The translations under genes were made by a program, and so were the position numbers. Shown piece by piece: positions 9,109 through 17,936 of a DNA stretch of 51,611 nt. Source of the DNA: Bacillus sp. AFS059628. Lineage in GTDB: Bacteria; Bacillota; Bacilli; Bacillales; Bacillaceae_G. The stretch covers positions 2,876 to 54,486 of the forward strand of contig NZ_NVEC01000040.1 of the NCBI RefSeq assembly GCF_002571225.1, given 5' to 3'. Position 1 is the stretch's first letter. Each line of letters starts with the position of its first letter. Under the pieces are notes generated by a model. It was not told the origin of the DNA. It worked only from the letters and a program-made list of their open reading frames with translations, and did not search any database.

Positions 9109-9564
9109 ATGTTTCGCTTTTTCAGAACTGGAAAAGAAGAGCGTGAAATTACGAAAGATGAATTAGAACAAGCGATGGCCAAGTTTCTAGAAACGAATGC
9201 TAATATTGTTTATACAGTATTAGTAAATGATGATTATACAGTAAATTATGATTTGTTAAAGCCGTATTTACCTGCATTTCCAACAAATAGTTTTCTTATT
9301 ACGAAGGAAACGCTTGAGGTATTTGAACATACAGAAGAAAATCTAAACCTAGTTAAAGAAATTGATATCGTACAAAAAGCAGTAGATCAGTACGTAACAG
9401 AAAAAGAAATGTTTCCAATTGTTGAAGGTAGTGAAGAGCGTCTTATATGTGGGATGAAATTAGGACCGTATTTAAATCGTATATTAAAAAGAGATTTATA
9501 TATTTCAGAAAAACATTATTTAGTTTCGAGTAAACCAGACAGAAAAAAACAAAAGAGTGGTTAG
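9109..9564 (+). CDS. DUF3939-like hypothetical protein
   Basis: 151 residues, soluble, with charged ends and a basic C-terminal tail (DRKKQKSG). It resembles the Bacillus DUF3939 family, whose function is unknown; this is a tentative match. AAGGAGG lies 7 bases before ATG 9109. Monocistronic between two terminators. Confidence 0.6.
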   Translation: MFRFFRTGKEEREITKDELEQAMAKFLETNANIVYTVLVNDDYTVNYDLLKPYLPAFPTNSFLITKETLEVFEHTEENLNLVKEIDIVQKAVDQYVTEKEMFPIVEGSEERLICGMKLGPYLNRILKRDLYISEKHYLVSSKPDRKKQKSG

Positions 9565-9575
9565 ATGTATTGAAA

Positions 9576-9605
9576 ACAACAATAAATATATTGTTGTCTT
9601 TTTTT
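9576..9605 (+). terminator. terminator after the DUF3939-like gene
   Basis: A 9-bp stem (ACAACAATA / TATTGTTGT) followed by a long T-run. Confidence 0.75.
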
Positions 9606-9771
9606 GTTTATAAAAATATTGAAATTTCAATCTATTCAATTCTATAATAAACTTATTGGACGAAGAGGAGTAATGATTAAGTACTATTAGCGTGAGTTAT
9701 ATATAGTGATTACAAAATAGTAAAAAGGTTTGAGAAATACATATTATAAAAGATTGTGGGGGAATGGGTGT

Positions 9772-10716
9772 ATGAAAAATAATATGACTTACATTCAATT
9801 ATTAAATGAAACGTTACATTGTTACGCAAATAAAGGAAGTTTGGAAGCATACGATTATATAATGGAGCATGCGAAAGGCATAGTGGGGAATGAGGCGCAA
9901 ATATATAATTTTAAATATGCACTGGCGAGTGCGGCAGGGCTTGAAGAAGAAGCGATGCATGTAATGAAGAAAGCTATTATAGAAAAGGGTTTTTGGTATG
10001 GAAATGAATATTTAATGACCGACGACGATTTAAAACCACTACATAAATTTGAAGAGTTTCATAAAATGGTTCAATTATGTAAAGAAAGAGAAGAATTAGC
10101 AAAGAAGAAAGAACGAGCAGATGTGAAATTTATAGAAGGTAAGAAAAAAGAAAAACTATTGATTGCAATGCACGGAGATCAAGAAAATATAGCAATAGTA
10201 GAACCATATTGGAAATCTGTTTTGGATCAAGATTATACGTTAGCTTTACCACAGTCTTCGCAAATTCAGTTTTCAGATGGGTTTGTTTGGGATGATATAC
10301 ATAGAGGGAAAGAGGAATTAAAAGAGCATTACGTTAATTTTAAAGAAAATCATACAGTAGAAAGTGTAATAATTGGTGGTTTTTCTGCTGGTGCAAGAGT
10401 AGCTTTGTATACGATTTTACAAAAAAATATAGATGTAGATGGTTTTATTTTTATGGCGCCGTGGCTTCCAGAACTTGAAGAATGGAATGAGTTATTGGAA
10501 GTGCTACAAGATAAAAATATAAAGGGATATGTAGTGTGTGGGGATCAAGATGAAGATTGTTTCGAATGTACACAGCAATTTGTACAAGTATTAAAAGATA
10601 AGAATATAGAACATGAGTTTAAAGTTGTACCTAATTTAAAACATGATTATCCTGAGGATTTTGATGAACTATTAAAAGAAGCTATTAAATATATAGAAGA
10701 CAAAAGTAATAAGTAG
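9772..10716 (+). CDS. alpha/beta hydrolase with helical N-terminal domain
   Basis: 314 residues. The first 110 or so are helical and TPR-like. The rest is a dienelactone-hydrolase-like alpha/beta fold with nucleophile elbow GGFSAGAR, a candidate acid in VVCGDQDED, and the catalytic histidine in NLKHDYPED. It is probably a cytoplasmic esterase; the substrate is unknown. The longer frame starts at TTG 9730, but GGGGGA lies 8 bases before ATG 9772 and decides the start. Single gene converging with the flavin monooxygenase. Confidence 0.75.
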   Translation: MKNNMTYIQLLNETLHCYANKGSLEAYDYIMEHAKGIVGNEAQIYNFKYALASAAGLEEEAMHVMKKAIIEKGFWYGNEYLMTDDDLKPLHKFEEFHKMVQLCKEREELAKKKERADVKFIEGKKKEKLLIAMHGDQENIAIVEPYWKSVLDQDYTLALPQSSQIQFSDGFVWDDIHRGKEELKEHYVNFKENHTVESVIIGGFSAGARVALYTILQKNIDVDGFIFMAPWLPELEEWNELLEVLQDKNIKGYVVCGDQDEDCFECTQQFVQVLKDKNIEHEFKVVPNLKHDYPEDFDELLKEAIKYIEDKSNK

Positions 10717-10722
10717 TAAGAA

Positions 10723-10756
10723 AGGGAGATGCATCATAATGGATGTATCTCCCTGT
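10723..10756. terminator. terminator between convergent genes
   Basis: A 13-bp stem (AGGGAGATGCATC with its complement, one G-U). The T-run is better on the minus strand. Confidence 0.7.
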
Positions 10757-10761
10757 TATCC

Positions 10762-11763
10762 TTATAAATGAAAAGCATTCGCTAGTAAGCGATAAGAATT
10801 CAATTTATCTTCAAATCGATGAGTAATTGTTACAATCATAAATTCATCAGTATTGTATGCTTTGCTTAAGTTCATGATTTGTTCTTTCACAGAAGATGGA
10901 TCACCGACAATCATACGTTGACGATTTTCTTTTATACGGAATAAATCATAAGCGCTGTATGAATAATTTTGTGCAGTTTCGATAGAAGGAGTACCAGTTG
11001 TACGCTTTCCTTGCTCTAGTAATAAAATTGATAAATCTAAACTAGAAGCAATTTTTTCCGCCTCTTCATTTGTTTCCCCACAAATAACAAAAATAGAGAC
11101 GATTGATTTTGGTTTATCTCCTAAATAGGAAGGTTGAAATTGTTCCTGATAAGCCTTCATTACTTCAGGGCCACCGTATCCGTTAATGAACTGTGCGAAT
11201 GCAAAAGAAGCACCTTGTTTTGCGGCAATCATTGCACTTTCTCCACTAGAACCGAGCAACCACATCTCAGGAGATGTTGGAACCACAGGGGTAGCCTTTA
11301 AATTTGCGTAATGATGGTTTTCTGGTACTTGATCATGTAAGTACATTGCAACATCTGCAATTTGTTCTGGATATTGATCAAGTGAAACCATTTTTCCTTC
11401 TTGAAGTGCGCGAGTTGCAATTGGCATACCACCAGGTGCTCTGCCAACACCAAGGTCAATACGATTTGGATAAAGCGCTTCTAGAACGCGGAAATTCTCA
11501 GCAACTTTATATGGGCTATAGTGCGGTAACATAACACCACCCGAACCGACTCTCATCCGCTCTGTTTTCGCTGCAATATGAGAAATAAGTATTTCTGGAC
11601 TTGAACCAGCAAGACTTACAGAATTGTGATGTTCTGATACCCAAAAACGTGTGAACCCTAGTTTTTCAACTTCTTGTGCAAGTGTAACTGTATGTGAAAA
11701 AGCTTGGGCTGCTGTACTACCATCTGAAATAGGGGATTGGTCTAATACACTTAATTTGATCAT
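10762..11763 (-). CDS. LLM-class flavin-dependent oxidoreductase
   Basis: 333 residues, a single-domain TIM barrel of the bacterial luciferase-like superfamily. The N-terminus (SVLDQSPISDG), FWVSEHHN near residue 45 and the DLGVGRAPGG stretch are typical of the MsnO8/YceB-type subgroup. Such enzymes use reduced FMN and oxygen; the substrate is not known. GAGAGG precedes ATG 11763. Single gene. Confidence 0.85.
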   Translation of the reverse strand: MIKLSVLDQSPISDGSTAAQAFSHTVTLAQEVEKLGFTRFWVSEHHNSVSLAGSSPEILISHIAAKTERMRVGSGGVMLPHYSPYKVAENFRVLEALYPNRIDLGVGRAPGGMPIATRALQEGKMVSLDQYPEQIADVAMYLHDQVPENHHYANLKATPVVPTSPEMWLLGSSGESAMIAAKQGASFAFAQFINGYGGPEVMKAYQEQFQPSYLGDKPKSIVSIFVICGETNEEAEKIASSLDLSILLLEQGKRTTGTPSIETAQNYSYSAYDLFRIKENRQRMIVGDPSSVKEQIMNLSKAYNTDEFMIVTITHRFEDKLNSYRLLANAFHL

Positions 11764-11837
11764 AGAATATACCTCTCAATCTTAATGTACATCCTATTAT
11801 ATATTTACTTACGAAAAATGCGTAATGAAATGCTCAA

Positions 11838-11871
11838 AATAAAAAGTGGATAAATTACATATCCACTTTTA
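11838..11871 (-). terminator. terminator after the DUF3896-like gene
   Basis: A 10-bp stem (AAAAGTGGAT / ATCCACTTTT, 11842-11851 with 11861-11870) with a T-run on the minus strand. Confidence 0.75.
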
Positions 11872-12060
11872 ACGTGAAAATCCTCGTTCATAATGATTCA
11901 TTTCGACTACATTTAAAATATATTCGTAGTTATCAATTTCAAGTTTTAGTTGTTCACGCTCTTTTTTAGATAGATGCATATTACTTAGTTTGTTGCATAG
12001 TTGTTGTTTCTTTTCTTCTAAATACTTCTTTGTAGCGTGGTAGTCGTAAGTTTGTTTCAT
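11869..12060 (-). CDS. DUF3896-like small helical protein
   Basis: 63 residues, charged and strongly helical (coiled-coil-like), starting MKQTYDYHATKKYLEEKK. It resembles the Bacillus-specific DUF3896 family, function unknown; tentative. AGGAG lies 9 bases before ATG 12060, so the TTG two codons upstream is not used. Confidence 0.6.
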   Translation of the reverse strand: MKQTYDYHATKKYLEEKKQQLCNKLSNMHLSKKEREQLKLEIDNYEYILNVVEMNHYERGFSR

Positions 12061-12237
12061 TTTCAACCACTCCTTGTTTGCTGTTGCTATATTCTATGAA
12101 GCGTGAAGAGATGTGAGAGCTATCTCTTATGTATTTTTAGTGAATATTCAACTTGCTCTGTTGTTATGTTTATGGGAATTTATGAATAAAATGCACTAAA
12201 CGACTAATGCCCATTTGATGAAGTAAGGGGTGGAATT

Positions 12238-13710
12238 GTGCAGAAAGATATAATGTATAACACTGAGATGGATGAAACGTTAAAAGTTATAAATAAAGGG
12301 TTAAAGAAGACGACTCGTCCGAAGCGAATTATAGTAGTAGGGGCTGGCATGGCTGGGTTAGTTTCGTCATCTTTATTAAAAGCTGCAGGACATGAAGTAA
12401 AGATTTTTGAAGCAAACAACCGGGTAGGTGGCCGTATAGAGACAGTTAGAATGGAAGATACCGGATTATATTTGGATGTAGGGGCAATGAGAATTCCGTA
12501 TTCTCACACATTAACGATGGCGTATATAAGAAAATTTGGGCTACAGGTGCGCCCTTTTATTAATAGGAATGAGACTGATATTATTTACGTAAATGGCCGG
12601 AAAACGACATTAAAGCAATATGAAAAAAATCCAAGTATATTAAAGTATCCTGTAGAAATGAATGAAGTTGGGAAAACGTCTGAGGAGTTATTAATGTTAG
12701 CGGTGCAGCCTATTATAAATTTTATTAAAAAGAACCCAGAGAAAAATTGGGATGTTGTAGTAAAGGATTTTGGGAGATATTCTACAGGACAATTTTTAAA
12801 GTATCATCCTTATCAATATAATACTTACTTTTCGCCAGTTACAATTGAGATGATCGGTGTTTTATTAGATTTAGAAGGTTTCTTGGAAAGGTCATTTGTT
12901 GAGACGTTACGCTTTATATATATTATGCAGGAGGAGAGTGGATTTTGCGAAATAGTAGGCGGGAATGATAGATTACCAAAGTCATTTTTACCACAATTAG
13001 AAGAAAATATTATATATAATCAAAAACTAATGAAGCTACAACAACACGATAACGGTGTAACAGCTTTTTATCGAAACGAGGAAACTTTTGAATATAGTAG
13101 TATTACAGGGGATTTAGTCATTATTACAATACCATTTTCGACAATGCGCTTTGTGGAAGTAGATCCATTTGATTCTATATCTCATGAAAAATGGAAAGCA
13201 ATTCGTGAATTGCATTATATGCCGGCGACAAAAATAGGAATTCAATTTAAAAGTCGATTTTGGGAAGAACAAGGACAGTTAGGTGGCAGAATTATAACAG
13301 ATTTACCAATTCGTTACGCATATTATCCAAGTCATGGAATTGGAGAAAAAGGACCTGCTATAATGTTAGGCAGCTATACATGGTCTTATGATGCGTTGTT
13401 ATGGGATGGGTTATCAAAAGGAGATCGTATCTATTACACACTACAGAACTTAGCGACAATATTAGGCGGTCAAGTATATGATGAGTTCATGTCTGGCATA
13501 TCCAAAAGTTGGACATTGGATCCATATGCACTTGGAGGTTTTGCGTTATTTCAGGCAGGGCAAGAATCTGAATTACAACCAGCGATTATAAAACCAGAAG
13601 GCAGATTATACTTTGCCGGAGACCATACAACGTTATATCACGGATGGATACAAGGGGCAATTGAATCTGGTGTTCGTGTAGCATTAAATGTAAATGAATT
13701 AAATGTATAA
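12238..13710 (+). CDS. flavin amine oxidase (monoamine/L-amino-acid oxidase family)
   Basis: 490 residues. An FAD-binding Rossmann motif (VVGAGMAGL, about residues 33-41) is followed by EANNRVGGRIET, typical of the family. The C-terminal FAD-contacting stretch FAGDHTTLYHGWIQGAIESG is intact. There is no signal peptide, so it should be cytoplasmic. Enzymes of this family deaminate amines or L-amino acids oxidatively, releasing hydrogen peroxide. The start is GTG 12238, 8 bases after AAGGGG. Single gene; the substrate is not deducible. Confidence 0.88.
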   Translation: MQKDIMYNTEMDETLKVINKGLKKTTRPKRIIVVGAGMAGLVSSSLLKAAGHEVKIFEANNRVGGRIETVRMEDTGLYLDVGAMRIPYSHTLTMAYIRKFGLQVRPFINRNETDIIYVNGRKTTLKQYEKNPSILKYPVEMNEVGKTSEELLMLAVQPIINFIKKNPEKNWDVVVKDFGRYSTGQFLKYHPYQYNTYFSPVTIEMIGVLLDLEGFLERSFVETLRFIYIMQEESGFCEIVGGNDRLPKSFLPQLEENIIYNQKLMKLQQHDNGVTAFYRNEETFEYSSITGDLVIITIPFSTMRFVEVDPFDSISHEKWKAIRELHYMPATKIGIQFKSRFWEEQGQLGGRIITDLPIRYAYYPSHGIGEKGPAIMLGSYTWSYDALLWDGLSKGDRIYYTLQNLATILGGQVYDEFMSGISKSWTLDPYALGGFALFQAGQESELQPAIIKPEGRLYFAGDHTTLYHGWIQGAIESGVRVALNVNELNV

Positions 13711-13785
13711 AATTCAGAAATTTCTTTACTGTATAGTTTGAGATGGATATTATTATATATAAAAGAATTATAGGGAGTGTTGAAA

Positions 13786-14370
13786 GTGAATCCGTTATTA
13801 TTCGATTTTCCTTCTGAATTTTATACTGAAAGGCTATTTATTCGAATGCCGAAGCCAGGTGACGGTAAAGCTGTATACGATGCAATGCAAGCTTCTATGA
13901 AAGAATTAAAACCATGGATGGTTTTTGCACAAAAAGAGCAAACAGAGGAAGAAGTAGAAGTGAGCATTAGAAAATCGCATATTCAATTTTTGCAGCGTGA
14001 GGATTTAAGATTACTAGTTTTTTCGAAAGAAACAGGTGAATTTATTGCATCAGCTGGATTACATCGCATTAATTGGGATATACCCCAATTTGAAATCGGG
14101 TATTGGATTGATTCGAGGTTTAGTGGAAAGGGTTATATGGTCGAGGCTGCAAAGGGGATAACAGACTATGCTTTTTCTGAACTGAAAGCAAACCGCGTAG
14201 AAATCCGATGTGATTCTTTAAATAAGAAAAGTAGAGCGATACCTGAGAAATTAGGCTTTAAGTTAGAAGGTACGTTAGAAAGTGCGAGTGTGGCAGTAGA
14301 TGGAAATGGATTAAGGGATATGTGTGTATTTGCCATGACTAGAGATACATATGAAAAAGAAGAGCTGTAG
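13786..14370 (+). CDS. GNAT acetyltransferase, RimJ/RimL-like
   Basis: 194 residues with the RimJ/RimL layout: TERLFIRMPKPGD at the start, EIGYWID and the acetyl-CoA loop RFSGKGYMVEA, then the closing EKLGFKLEGTLE strand. It probably acetylates an alpha-amino group of a protein or small molecule. The start is GTG 13786, 8 bases after AGGGAG; in-frame GTG and TTG codons further upstream are too close to or inside that site. Confidence 0.85.
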   Translation: MNPLLFDFPSEFYTERLFIRMPKPGDGKAVYDAMQASMKELKPWMVFAQKEQTEEEVEVSIRKSHIQFLQREDLRLLVFSKETGEFIASAGLHRINWDIPQFEIGYWIDSRFSGKGYMVEAAKGITDYAFSELKANRVEIRCDSLNKKSRAIPEKLGFKLEGTLESASVAVDGNGLRDMCVFAMTRDTYEKEEL

Positions 14371-14388
14371 AAACGGCTCTTCTTTTTG
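14354..14388. terminator. terminator between convergent genes
   Basis: A 12-bp stem (AAAAAGAAGAGC / GCTCTTCTTTTT) overlaps the stop of the acetyltransferase and serves the aldo/keto reductase gene too. Confidence 0.8.
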
Positions 14389-14392
14389 TATA

Positions 14393-15295
14393 TTATGGTA
14401 CAGGATGTCCATTAGAACTTTCGAAAATTGTAAACCATTGTTGAGGGTCTAAGTTAACTTTTGTAGAAAGAGCGGCTGTTTTAACACGATCTAATTTACC
14501 AGATCCAACGATTGGCATCATATTAGCTGGATGAGCAAGCAACCATGCATACATAACTGTATCGATGCTAGTAACACCTAGTTCCGTAGCAATTTTTTGT
14601 AACGTTTCACGTACACGTACAGCACGTTCTGATTGGCCCGTAAAGATTTCTCCCCCAGCGAGAGGTGACCAAATCATAGGATTCATTCGTTTTTCTTGGC
14701 ATAAATCAATTGTTCCTTTTTCAAAATGCTCAAGTTGCATCGCCGATACTTCAATTTGATTTGTAATGAGCGGGGAATCTAAATAAGAACTTAACATATT
14801 AAACTGTGAAGGTAAAAAGTTAGATACACCGAAGTGACGAACTTTTCCTTCTTGCTTTAAGCGTGAGAACGCTTCTGCTACTTCATTTGGATCCACAAAC
14901 GGATCGGGACGATGAATGAGCAATACATCAATATAATCTGTATGTAAGTTTTGTAAGGAATCCTCCGCGCTTTTTATAATATGTTTAGCACTCGTATTGT
15001 AGTGCGCAACATATCGCTCTGGAAATTTCGGTGATGGGGGAGCGATTCCACATTTTGTGACAATTTGCATATTTTCGCGTAAGGAAGGCTTGAGTTGTAA
15101 TGCTTCTCCGAACAGTCCTTCACACGTATAACCGCCATAAATATCAGCATGATCGAAAGTAGTAATTCCCATATCCATACAAGATTCAATAAAAGAAAGT
15201 AACTCTTGTTTTGACATATTCCATTCTGCTAAACGCCAAAAACCTTGAATAATACGAGAAAATTCGAGTGTTTCGGCCATTTGAACTCGTTCCAT
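14393..15295 (-). CDS. aldo/keto reductase, YdhF-like
   Basis: 300 residues, a TIM barrel with the catalytic tetrad D48, Y53, K81 and H128 (TFDHADIYGGY, IVTKCG, LLIHRPD). It is an NADPH-dependent carbonyl reductase, closest in pattern to E. coli YdhF. AAGGGGG lies about 8 bases before ATG 15295; the 29-codon upstream extension has no binding site and an unrelated composition, so it is dropped. Divergent from the metallochaperone gene. Confidence 0.85.
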   Translation of the reverse strand: MERVQMAETLEFSRIIQGFWRLAEWNMSKQELLSFIESCMDMGITTFDHADIYGGYTCEGLFGEALQLKPSLRENMQIVTKCGIAPPSPKFPERYVAHYNTSAKHIIKSAEDSLQNLHTDYIDVLLIHRPDPFVDPNEVAEAFSRLKQEGKVRHFGVSNFLPSQFNMLSSYLDSPLITNQIEVSAMQLEHFEKGTIDLCQEKRMNPMIWSPLAGGEIFTGQSERAVRVRETLQKIATELGVTSIDTVMYAWLLAHPANMMPIVGSGKLDRVKTAALSTKVNLDPQQWFTIFESSNGHPVP

Positions 15296-15418
15296 TATAA
15301 GTGCCCCCTTGATGAATGAATAATATTTTGAAAAGGCTTTCTTGCTACATATTATTATATAGTTACAGTGTCGTTCATACAATAAATATGTTTTGCTACA
15401 AAAACGATTTTTTCTATA

Positions 15419-15427
15419 TGCTATAAT
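15419..15427 (+). promoter_or_regulatory. extended -10 of a sigma-A promoter
   Basis: TGC followed by TATAAT, 33 bases before the COG0523 gene start. No zinc-regulator (Zur) operator was seen next to it. Confidence 0.5.
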
Positions 15428-15460
15428 GTAGAAACATATAGCTATAAGGAGAGGTACAAA

Positions 15461-16411
15461 ATGATTCCAGTAACAATATTAACTGGTTTTCTTGGATCAG
15501 GGAAAACGACATTATTAAATCGCATTTTATCAGAGAATCACGGTCAGAAATTAGCAGTGATTGTAAATGAAATAGGGCAAATTGGTATTGATAATCAGCT
15601 GATTATGAATGTCGAAGAAGAGATTATGGAGATGACGAATGGATGTTTATGTTGTACTGTACGTGAAGATTTACTCGTTGCTTTAAAACAATTACTGGAT
15701 GTAAAAGCAGAAGGGAAAATGGACTTTGATGGATTAGTAATTGAAACGACGGGTCTTGCAAATCCAGGTCCGATTATTCAAACATTCTTTTTAGATCCTG
15801 TAATTCAATCTGCATACCAAATTAACGGTGTTGTAACAGTAGTAGATAGTTATCATATACATAAACATTTTGAAAAAGGACTAGAAGCAAAAGAACAAAT
15901 TGCATTTGCCGATGTTGTATTAGTGAATAAGTTAGATTTAATTGAAGAGAGCGAAAAAGAACATCTCTTACATGAATTGCAAGGAATAAATCCGACTGCA
16001 AAGTTAATTCAGTCGACTCACTGTGATGTGGATATTCCATCGTTACTAAAAATTCAAACGTTTAAAACGAAAGATACGTTACAAATCTATCCTCATAAAG
16101 AGCATAATCATCTAGAAGGTGTAAAATCGTTTGTACTACGTGAAGAGCGTCCGTTAGATTTACAAAAACTAAATGAGTGGATGTCAGCTGTCGTGCAAGA
16201 ACTAGGAGAATACTTATATCGCTACAAAGGAATTTTATCGATTGATGGAGTGGATAAACGTATCGTTTTCCAAGGTGTACATACGTTATTTGCTGCTTCG
16301 TATGATAGAGAGTGGCAAGAGGGCGAAGATCGAGTAAGTGAAGTTGTTTTCATCGGAAAAGATATTAATAAAGAATGGTTCCAAGAACATTTTGAGGAGT
16401 GTGTGAAATAA
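15461..16411 (+). CDS. COG0523/CobW-family metallochaperone GTPase
   Basis: 316 residues. The P-loop GFLGSGKTT is at 9-17, the metal-binding CxCC motif (GCLCC) at 61-65, Walker B in VIETTGLANPGP, and NKLD near residue 150. A C-terminal CobW_C domain follows a histidine-bearing linker (PHKEHNH). The family hands zinc or another metal to client enzymes, driven by GTP. AAGGAGAGG precedes ATG 15461. Single gene, so context does not reveal the client. Confidence 0.88.
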   Translation: MIPVTILTGFLGSGKTTLLNRILSENHGQKLAVIVNEIGQIGIDNQLIMNVEEEIMEMTNGCLCCTVREDLLVALKQLLDVKAEGKMDFDGLVIETTGLANPGPIIQTFFLDPVIQSAYQINGVVTVVDSYHIHKHFEKGLEAKEQIAFADVVLVNKLDLIEESEKEHLLHELQGINPTAKLIQSTHCDVDIPSLLKIQTFKTKDTLQIYPHKEHNHLEGVKSFVLREERPLDLQKLNEWMSAVVQELGEYLYRYKGILSIDGVDKRIVFQGVHTLFAASYDREWQEGEDRVSEVVFIGKDINKEWFQEHFEECVK

Positions 16412-16439
16412 GTCTGCGTTTACTGCAGGCTTATTTTTT
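16407..16439 (+). terminator. terminator after the metallochaperone gene
   Basis: An 11-bp stem (AATAAGTCTGC with its complement, one G-U) plus a T-run. Confidence 0.8.
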
Positions 16440-16493
16440 GGACTTAACTAAGTGTTTTGTAGAAAAATGATAGATTGCCAAAAATGAAGGATT

Positions 16494-16516
16494 AAAAAAG
16501 CCTGTTTTCACAGGCT
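16494..16516 (-). terminator. terminator after the BltD-like gene
   Basis: A stem of AAGCCTG / CAGGCTT with a T6 run on the minus strand, overlapping the stop codon. Confidence 0.75.
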
Positions 16517-16978
16517 TGTATGTTCATCTAAAAGTAACTCCATTACAACACCTACAACAGGGCCTTCATCATCAATATCGCCATTTAAACGGAAGCCAAA
16601 TGACTCATATAATCCCATTGCGAGTTTGTTGTCTGGATGTAAACTTAAATAAATTGTTTTACATTCAAATTTATTTTGTAAGAATTGAATAAGTAAGCGA
16701 AGGAAACGTTTTGCGTATCCTTTTCCTTGATAGCGTTCGTCAATCATAAAGCGGTCTAACCATACGCTTTTACGTTTTTCCCAATACCATCCATACATTG
16801 CATATCCTACAAGTGTTTCTCCATCATATAAACCTACTGACGTTCCGTTTTTCTCATATAATGATTCTACTAGAGAAAACGCATTGCTTTCAATAAATTG
16901 CTGCTGGTCTTTTGTGACGGTTAAAGCAGCTACTGAACGCCAGTTTTTTTCTGTTACTTCACAAAAGTGAAGAGTCAT
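16508..16978 (-). CDS. GNAT acetyltransferase, BltD/spermidine-like
   Basis: 156 residues. The pattern VGLYDGETLVGYAMYG, then WLDRFMIDERYQGKGYAKRFL and IYLSLHPDNKLAMGLYESFGF is that of the BltD/spermidine acetyltransferase group. Family knowledge suggests acetylation of polyamines; specificity is inferred. AAGGTGAG precedes ATG 16978. It is the last housekeeping-like gene before the accessory region. Confidence 0.8.
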   Translation of the reverse strand: MTLHFCEVTEKNWRSVAALTVTKDQQQFIESNAFSLVESLYEKNGTSVGLYDGETLVGYAMYGWYWEKRKSVWLDRFMIDERYQGKGYAKRFLRLLIQFLQNKFECKTIYLSLHPDNKLAMGLYESFGFRLNGDIDDEGPVVGVVMELLLDEHTSL

Positions 16979-17070
16979 AATTCCAACTCACCTTCTAAAT
17001 TAATATAGCTTAAAAGCTAATATGGATAATTTTACTTGTTATTTTGGTCAAGTCAAGTAGAAGCACATAA

Positions 17071-17124
17071 AAAAGAAGAGGTTGCCCAAAAATAGCTGAA
17101 TAGCTACTTTTGGGCAACCTCTTT
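17071..17124. repeat. long inverted repeat at the edge of the accessory region
   Basis: Arms of about 21-22 bases (17075-17096 and 17102-17123; one mismatch) start with AAGAGGTTGCCCAAAA and are flanked by A and T runs. It could be a bidirectional terminator or a mobile-element remnant. It marks the boundary between intact genes and the region of gene fragments. Confidence 0.6.
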
Positions 17125-17389
17125 AATGTTTATGCTTCATTATGCTAATAAGAGCATCTCCATTGGTGAGCTCAATATTTTTATTCACTGCACATTGCAC
17201 TCGTTGAAGGGGCACTTGGTTTTGTATTGTCTGCTGTATGTAATATCCTACAGGAGAAATCTTGCCAAGGGGTGTAAAAAAGATGGAGAATGCAAGCTCG
17301 ATTTTCGTTTACCGACTCTTACTGCATCAGAAGTAGTAGTGTAGATCAATCTAGATTAGAGAAACTGCAATTCATTCTAGGAAGATATA
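17125..17389. other. decayed sequence without an assignable gene
   Basis: Short coding-like stretches occur in several plus-strand frames (for example up to a stop at 17342, and 17343-17392), each broken by stops. This looks like degraded coding DNA leading into the next remnant. I cannot name the ancestral gene. Confidence 0.35.
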
Positions 17390-17636
17390 TATGAAGGAAA
17401 ACTCCACCATACTGCAAGTTCTATATATTGACGACAAGGTCAAGTGGAAACATCTAAAAGAATATGAGATGGATAAACATGAACATCGACCATTATGTGG
17501 TGATACTTGCTACGATTAGAAAGCTACAGTTTGCAACAAGAAGACATGTAATTTGTATTCATGATATGGGTAGTATCCGAAATGCAAAACGTATGATGAG
17601 CGATTTAAAGTCATATGTGAGCAAAACAATGCCAGG
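17390..17636 (+). pseudogene. remnant resembling a replication-relaxation protein
   Basis: Coding-like sequence begins at ATG 17390 (after AGGAAG) and switches frame around 17490-17500. It continues in the frame of ATG 17479 with ILATIRKLQFATRRHV and then HDMGSIRNAKRMMSDLKSYV. That segment resembles the N-terminal winged-helix part of replication-relaxation family proteins of plasmids and integrative elements (my recollection). It stops resembling the family at about 17630, where the opposing collagen-like fragment begins. Frameshifted and 3'-truncated, so surely non-functional. Confidence 0.4.
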
Positions 17637-17793
17637 TGGTCCGGTATTGCCAATAAGGCTCAGTGTTACCGGTTGCCCCTGTAGCACCCGTTGAACCAGT
17701 GGGACCTGTAGGGAATTGAAAAGGTTGCATAGGTGGAAGTGTCGGTCCGACTGAACCTGGATTTAATGCAGCGGAGGATAAAAACTCGTTCAA
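17632..17793 (-). pseudogene. collagen-like exosporium protein, leader fragment
   Basis: TTG 17793, 7 bases after AGAGGTG, opens a frame with the BclA-type exosporium-targeting leader: LNPGSVGPTLPPMQPFQFPTG, followed by about four Gly-X-Thr collagen triplets. After GNT the frame shifts, and collagen triplets (GNTGPPG) reappear in the next frame until about 17632. There the sequence runs into the opposite-strand remnant. Intact relatives have tens to hundreds of triplets and a C-terminal trimerisation domain; all of that is missing. It would encode only a short leader peptide, so I call it a pseudogene. Confidence 0.7.
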
Positions 17794-17902
17794 TAAAATT
17801 CACCTCTGAAAAATTCGTATTACTAATAGTAAATGCGTGGGTAGAGGCAAATGAAATGGACAAGCGATTGTATATATGAAATTTAATAAAATAGTTATTT
17901 AA

Positions 17903-17936
17903 TAAAAAAGCAGTTAGCTTTCGCTAGACTGCTTTG
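17903..17936 (-). terminator. terminator after the decayed toxin cassette
   Basis: A stem of AAAGCAGT..AGC with its complement and a TTCG-like loop, with a T-run on the minus strand. Confidence 0.7.

Noticed and set aside
17071-17124. Insertion sequence end
   Set aside because: The inverted repeat is one compact hairpin; there is no transposase frame nearby and no matching distal repeat.
17666-17863. 65-residue minus-strand frame upstream of the exosporium leader
   Set aside because: It overlaps the leader in a different frame, which itself has the recognisable motif and binding site.
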